Assembly (NCBI GenBank): GCA_945865405.1
Contig: CAMBDS010000004.1
Location: forward strand, 124,001-188,000
DNA from: Caldithrix abyssi DSM 13497
GTDB taxonomy: Bacteria > Electryoneota > AABM5-125-24 > Hatepunaeales > Hatepunaeaceae
Direction of reading: 5' to 3'
Length of the DNA: 64,000 bases
Positions within the stretch are counted from its first letter, which is position 1, and every line of letters begins with the position of its first letter. Positions 61,917 to 64,000 of the stretch are shown piece after piece. The notes under the pieces were generated by a model. It was given only the letters and a program-made list of their open reading frames with translations. It searched no databases and was not told the DNA's origin. Position numbers and translations under genes: made by a program.

Positions 61917-62371
61917 AACATCAAAATGTACTCTTCACGTTCGTTATCTTTATTTTGCTTTCGACTTCTGGATGTAAATCCGGGGCAAAATCAAACGAAA
62001 TTACCTTCACGACTTCAAAACCTGCTCCGCAGAGCTTCGACTCATTTACCTTTGAGTGGGCGCGACCACGCGTTGATCCGGATGTCAGCCTTGAGTTTGA
62101 AGTGCCATATCCGAATGGCGGCGTTTTCTACAGCGAGCTAATCCAGCCATTTCCCGCTTGGAACCCCGAGCCGAGCACGAAGACCGAGTTTTCTATCGAG
62201 ACTACCAACAATCCCATTGATCCATTCTTTGGGAAAGACATTTTGGTCAAAATCAGTGTAGATAAAGGCTCGTTGATCTTCACTCCCGATGGGTATTATG
62301 CCTTCAATTTTTATGCTGGGGAAGGCAAGAACTTGGTCGGAACTATAGTCGCCACAATGGAATCCAAATAG
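61913..62371 (+). CDS. Small lipoprotein of unknown function
   Basis: This 152-residue protein has a clear lipoprotein signal: FTFVIFILLSTSGC, with lipobox TSGC at about residues 18-21. The mature part is mostly beta strands (SFDSFTFEWARPRVDPDVSLEFEV, KISVDKGSLIFTPDG) and ends FYAGEGKNLVGTIVATM. I do not recognise a family. It is probably anchored in the outer membrane. The ATG overlaps the acetyltransferase stop, and the hydratase starts eight bases after its own stop, so it is in the same transcript as the acyl-CoA genes. There is no evidence that it works with them. Confidence 0.7.
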   Translation: MKHQNVLFTFVIFILLSTSGCKSGAKSNEITFTTSKPAPQSFDSFTFEWARPRVDPDVSLEFEVPYPNGGVFYSELIQPFPAWNPEPSTKTEFSIETTNNPIDPFFGKDILVKISVDKGSLIFTPDGYYAFNFYAGEGKNLVGTIVATMESK

Positions 62372-62379
62372 TCAATATA

Positions 62380-63165
62380 GTGAAAATATTCACCTCATTA
62401 ATAGTCAAGTCTGAGGCCAATGTCGGTTGGATCACTCTCAACCGACCCGAAACCCGCAATGCATTCGATGAGGTTATGATCTCCGAAATTCAAGATGCTG
62501 TCGATGGCTTATCTGTGAGGGATGATATCCGCGCGATTGTCATCTCTGGTGAAGGGACCGCCTTCTCTGCCGGTGCAAACATCGACTGGATGCGGAGGAT
62601 GGGTGAGTCTGACTTTGAGACAAACTATCGGGATGCACTTGGATTGGCGCACATGCTCGACGCAATCGCTGTGTCTCCCAAGCCGACAATAGCCAGAGTC
62701 AACGGACCGGCTATTGGTGGCGGTACTGGTTTGGTGGCAGCTTGTGATATCGCAATTGGCGTTGAAACCGGATTTTTCAGCTTCAGCGAGGTGAAGATTG
62801 GGCTGGTTCCAGCCTGCATTGGGCCCTACGTTATTCGGAAGGTTGGGGAGGGGAGATCGCGCGAGTTGTTCATCACTGGCAGGAGACTGACTGCGGGCGA
62901 AGCAATCGATTATGGATTACTAAACTTCATGACCACTCTAGATAAACTTGATGCAGAGCTCGAAGTATTATTAAAGCAAATTATCACGTCGGGCCCAGCA
63001 GCCGTCGCATCTGCCAAACGACTCGCTCGATCCGTACCCGAAATGTATCGTGAAGAGTACATTGAGTACACAGCAAAATTGATCGCTGAGTTGAGGACGA
63101 GTCCCGAAGGTCGAGAAGGTACTTCCGCATTTCTCCATAAACGGAGTCCGAACTGGATGAAGTAA
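62380..63165 (+). CDS. Enoyl-CoA hydratase, methylglutaconyl-CoA hydratase (LiuC) type
   Basis: This 261-residue crotonase interconverts 3-methylglutaconyl-CoA and HMG-CoA. The oxyanion strand and loop are AFSAGANIDWMRRMG (about 61-75), matching FSAGADLxWM of LiuC proteins. GGGTGLVAACDIAIG (about 113-127) has glycine where classical crotonases have the first catalytic glutamate, as in LiuC enzymes, while FSEVKIGLVPACIGPYV keeps the second. The ending SPNWMK is also typical. Start GTG. Its product or substrate, HMG-CoA, is also the product of the synthase at 55312. Confidence 0.87.
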   Translation: MKIFTSLIVKSEANVGWITLNRPETRNAFDEVMISEIQDAVDGLSVRDDIRAIVISGEGTAFSAGANIDWMRRMGESDFETNYRDALGLAHMLDAIAVSPKPTIARVNGPAIGGGTGLVAACDIAIGVETGFFSFSEVKIGLVPACIGPYVIRKVGEGRSRELFITGRRLTAGEAIDYGLLNFMTTLDKLDAELEVLLKQIITSGPAAVASAKRLARSVPEMYREEYIEYTAKLIAELRTSPEGREGTSAFLHKRSPNWMK

Positions 63166-63339
63166 TTTCTTGAAAGATTAGTTGCTCGAATTTACGACCA
63201 AAATGGAAAGTTAAGCTTAATATCGACTGAATATGTTTGGAATTTGTCGTTGTATAGTGCATTTTGTAACGATCTCTTTTTCTGACTTCTATTTACCGAC
63301 TTAACGATAGTCAGTACTGCCCATTTAAAGGAGGAATCT

Positions 63340-64000
63340 ATGAACCGGACTTATATTGCCTTGATTTTTGCAGCATTGCTAATCATCGCTGGCTGCTCTT
63401 CTGAGAAATCCAAAACGACGGCACCTATCAATGTAACATCTCCGGACGGGCTAACTGTTACGGCTCAGGGATCTTCGTCGGTTCTTGTTGCATGGAGTGA
63501 CAACAGCAATAATGAGGATGGCTTCCGAATCGAGCGATCTATATTCCGAAGCAACAGTTGGGCTGCGGTTGGGGCATCTGGCCAAAATAGTGAAAGCTTC
63601 ATTGACACCGGATTGGTCGAAGGGACTGTTTACTCCTACTTTGTCAGAGCATTCGATGATGGTAACCTCTCTGCTTCCAGCGACACTTTGAATGTCGGAA
63701 CTCGTCTTCGTTCACCGGAAAACGTCGTCGTTACCCCTCTGTCGGTAATGCTTGTCAGTATGGCTTGGAGCGACGTCTCAAATGCTGAAACGAGCTATCG
63801 CATTGAGCGAAAGGCAGGAGCCGGTCGGTTCGTTGCAATCGCCTCTCTTGCGGCAAACACAACGACTCTTCGCGACAGCGGACTCACTGCAAACACTGAA
63901 TATACGTACCACATTCGTGCATTGAAGGATTCACTCTCTTCGGAATGGTCATCCAATGCAGTCGCTACCACCCTTCAGTTCCCGCCCAATCCGCCGATCC
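63340..64000 (+). CDS. Fibronectin type III lipoprotein (partial, runs off the right edge)
   Basis: The strong ribosome site AAGGAGG at 63328-63334 precedes an ATG at 63340, five bases later. The open frame reaches the window end (220 codons). A lipoprotein signal ends in LLIIAGC (cysteine near residue 18). At least two fibronectin-III repeats follow: TSPDGLTVTAQGSSSVLVAW with YSYFVRAF, and SPENVVVTPLSVMLVSMAW with YTYHIRAL; a third seems to begin at FPPNPP. Such repeats mediate binding at the cell surface. The C-terminus lies outside the window, so enzyme or anchor domains may be missing from view. Confidence 0.85.
   Translation, partial: MNRTYIALIFAALLIIAGCSSEKSKTTAPINVTSPDGLTVTAQGSSSVLVAWSDNSNNEDGFRIERSIFRSNSWAAVGASGQNSESFIDTGLVEGTVYSYFVRAFDDGNLSASSDTLNVGTRLRSPENVVVTPLSVMLVSMAWSDVSNAETSYRIERKAGAGRFVAIASLAANTTTLRDSGLTANTEYTYHIRALKDSLSSEWSSNAVATTLQFPPNPPI

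Noticed and set aside
62380-63165. Missing first catalytic glutamate in the hydratase (GGGTGL)
   Set aside because: LiuC-type methylglutaconyl-CoA hydratases carry glycine there, so it is a subfamily mark rather than damage.
1-64000. CRISPR arrays, insertion sequences, phage or integrase genes
   Set aside because: No regularly spaced repeats, transposase motifs or integrase motifs were found on either strand.

Overview
The window is one dense, mostly co-directional stretch (59 of 60 recognisable protein genes on the + strand) from the chromosome of a diderm bacterium. Outer-membrane traits are lpxA (lipid A), many lipoproteins, the RseP protease and a beta-barrel protein. The YPNPF(N) C-terminal sorting domains on secreted subtilases, the GWxTD-domain protein and the pgsB-pgsC-pgsW set are typical of the Fibrobacteres-Chlorobi-Bacteroidetes (FCB) superphylum and its uncultured relatives (Zixibacteria, KSB1, Marinimicrobia and similar). 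Placement in that group is inference; the exact phylum cannot be read from the sequence. About 40 percent of starts appear to be TTG or GTG, and many genes overlap by 4 to 8 bases.

Layout. 1-650 (minus): the N-terminal part of a RodZ-like HTH/membrane protein. 919-8364: pyrF, a PilZ protein, pyrE, lpxA, a lipoyl-transfer enzyme, dxr, rseP and a TPR lipoprotein. 8365-8537: intergenic DNA with a cluster of perfect hairpins. 8538-13728: a lipoprotein, three glycosyltransferases, mutM and a methyltransferase. 13837-21296: three tandem secreted subtilases. 21392-31620: a LysM lytic transglycosylase, HU, a 31-residue mS38/bS22-like ribosomal protein too short for usual gene calling, a phosphodiesterase, xseA-xseB, dxs, nadK, ftsY, a GWxTD protein and ldcA. 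31613-33781: purN-purH. 33897-41804: the rod-shape module mreB-mreC-mreD-mrdA-rodA, then a TPR protein and an M23 peptidase. 41829-46974: a small CxxC protein, an eIF2B-like protein, two glycosyltransferases, folD and a TolB-like lipoprotein.

47194-52039 is an apparent operon, pgsB-pgsC-pgsW followed by a secreted protein made of two copies of one domain and an outer-membrane beta-barrel. It looks like a poly-gamma-glutamate (or related polyamide) synthesis and export system adapted to a two-membrane cell, without pgsA. 52103-53460 holds a CAU-anticodon tRNA, a zinc-ribbon coiled-coil protein and the RNase P RNA; recJ follows.

55312-57929 is an archaeal-type HMG-CoA synthase / thiolase / DUF35 operon. 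After a GT-C glycosyltransferase come a methylcrotonyl-CoA-carboxylase-type beta subunit and a LiuC-type methylglutaconyl-CoA hydratase. Because dxs and dxr show that the organism has the MEP isoprenoid route, the HMG-CoA genes suggest either a second isoprenoid route or a branched acyl-CoA pathway linked to leucine or isovaleryl-CoA. The window ends inside a fibronectin-type-III lipoprotein. No insertion sequence, phage or CRISPR array was seen, and no gene-free stretch exceeds 300 bases apart from the one occupied by the RNase P RNA.
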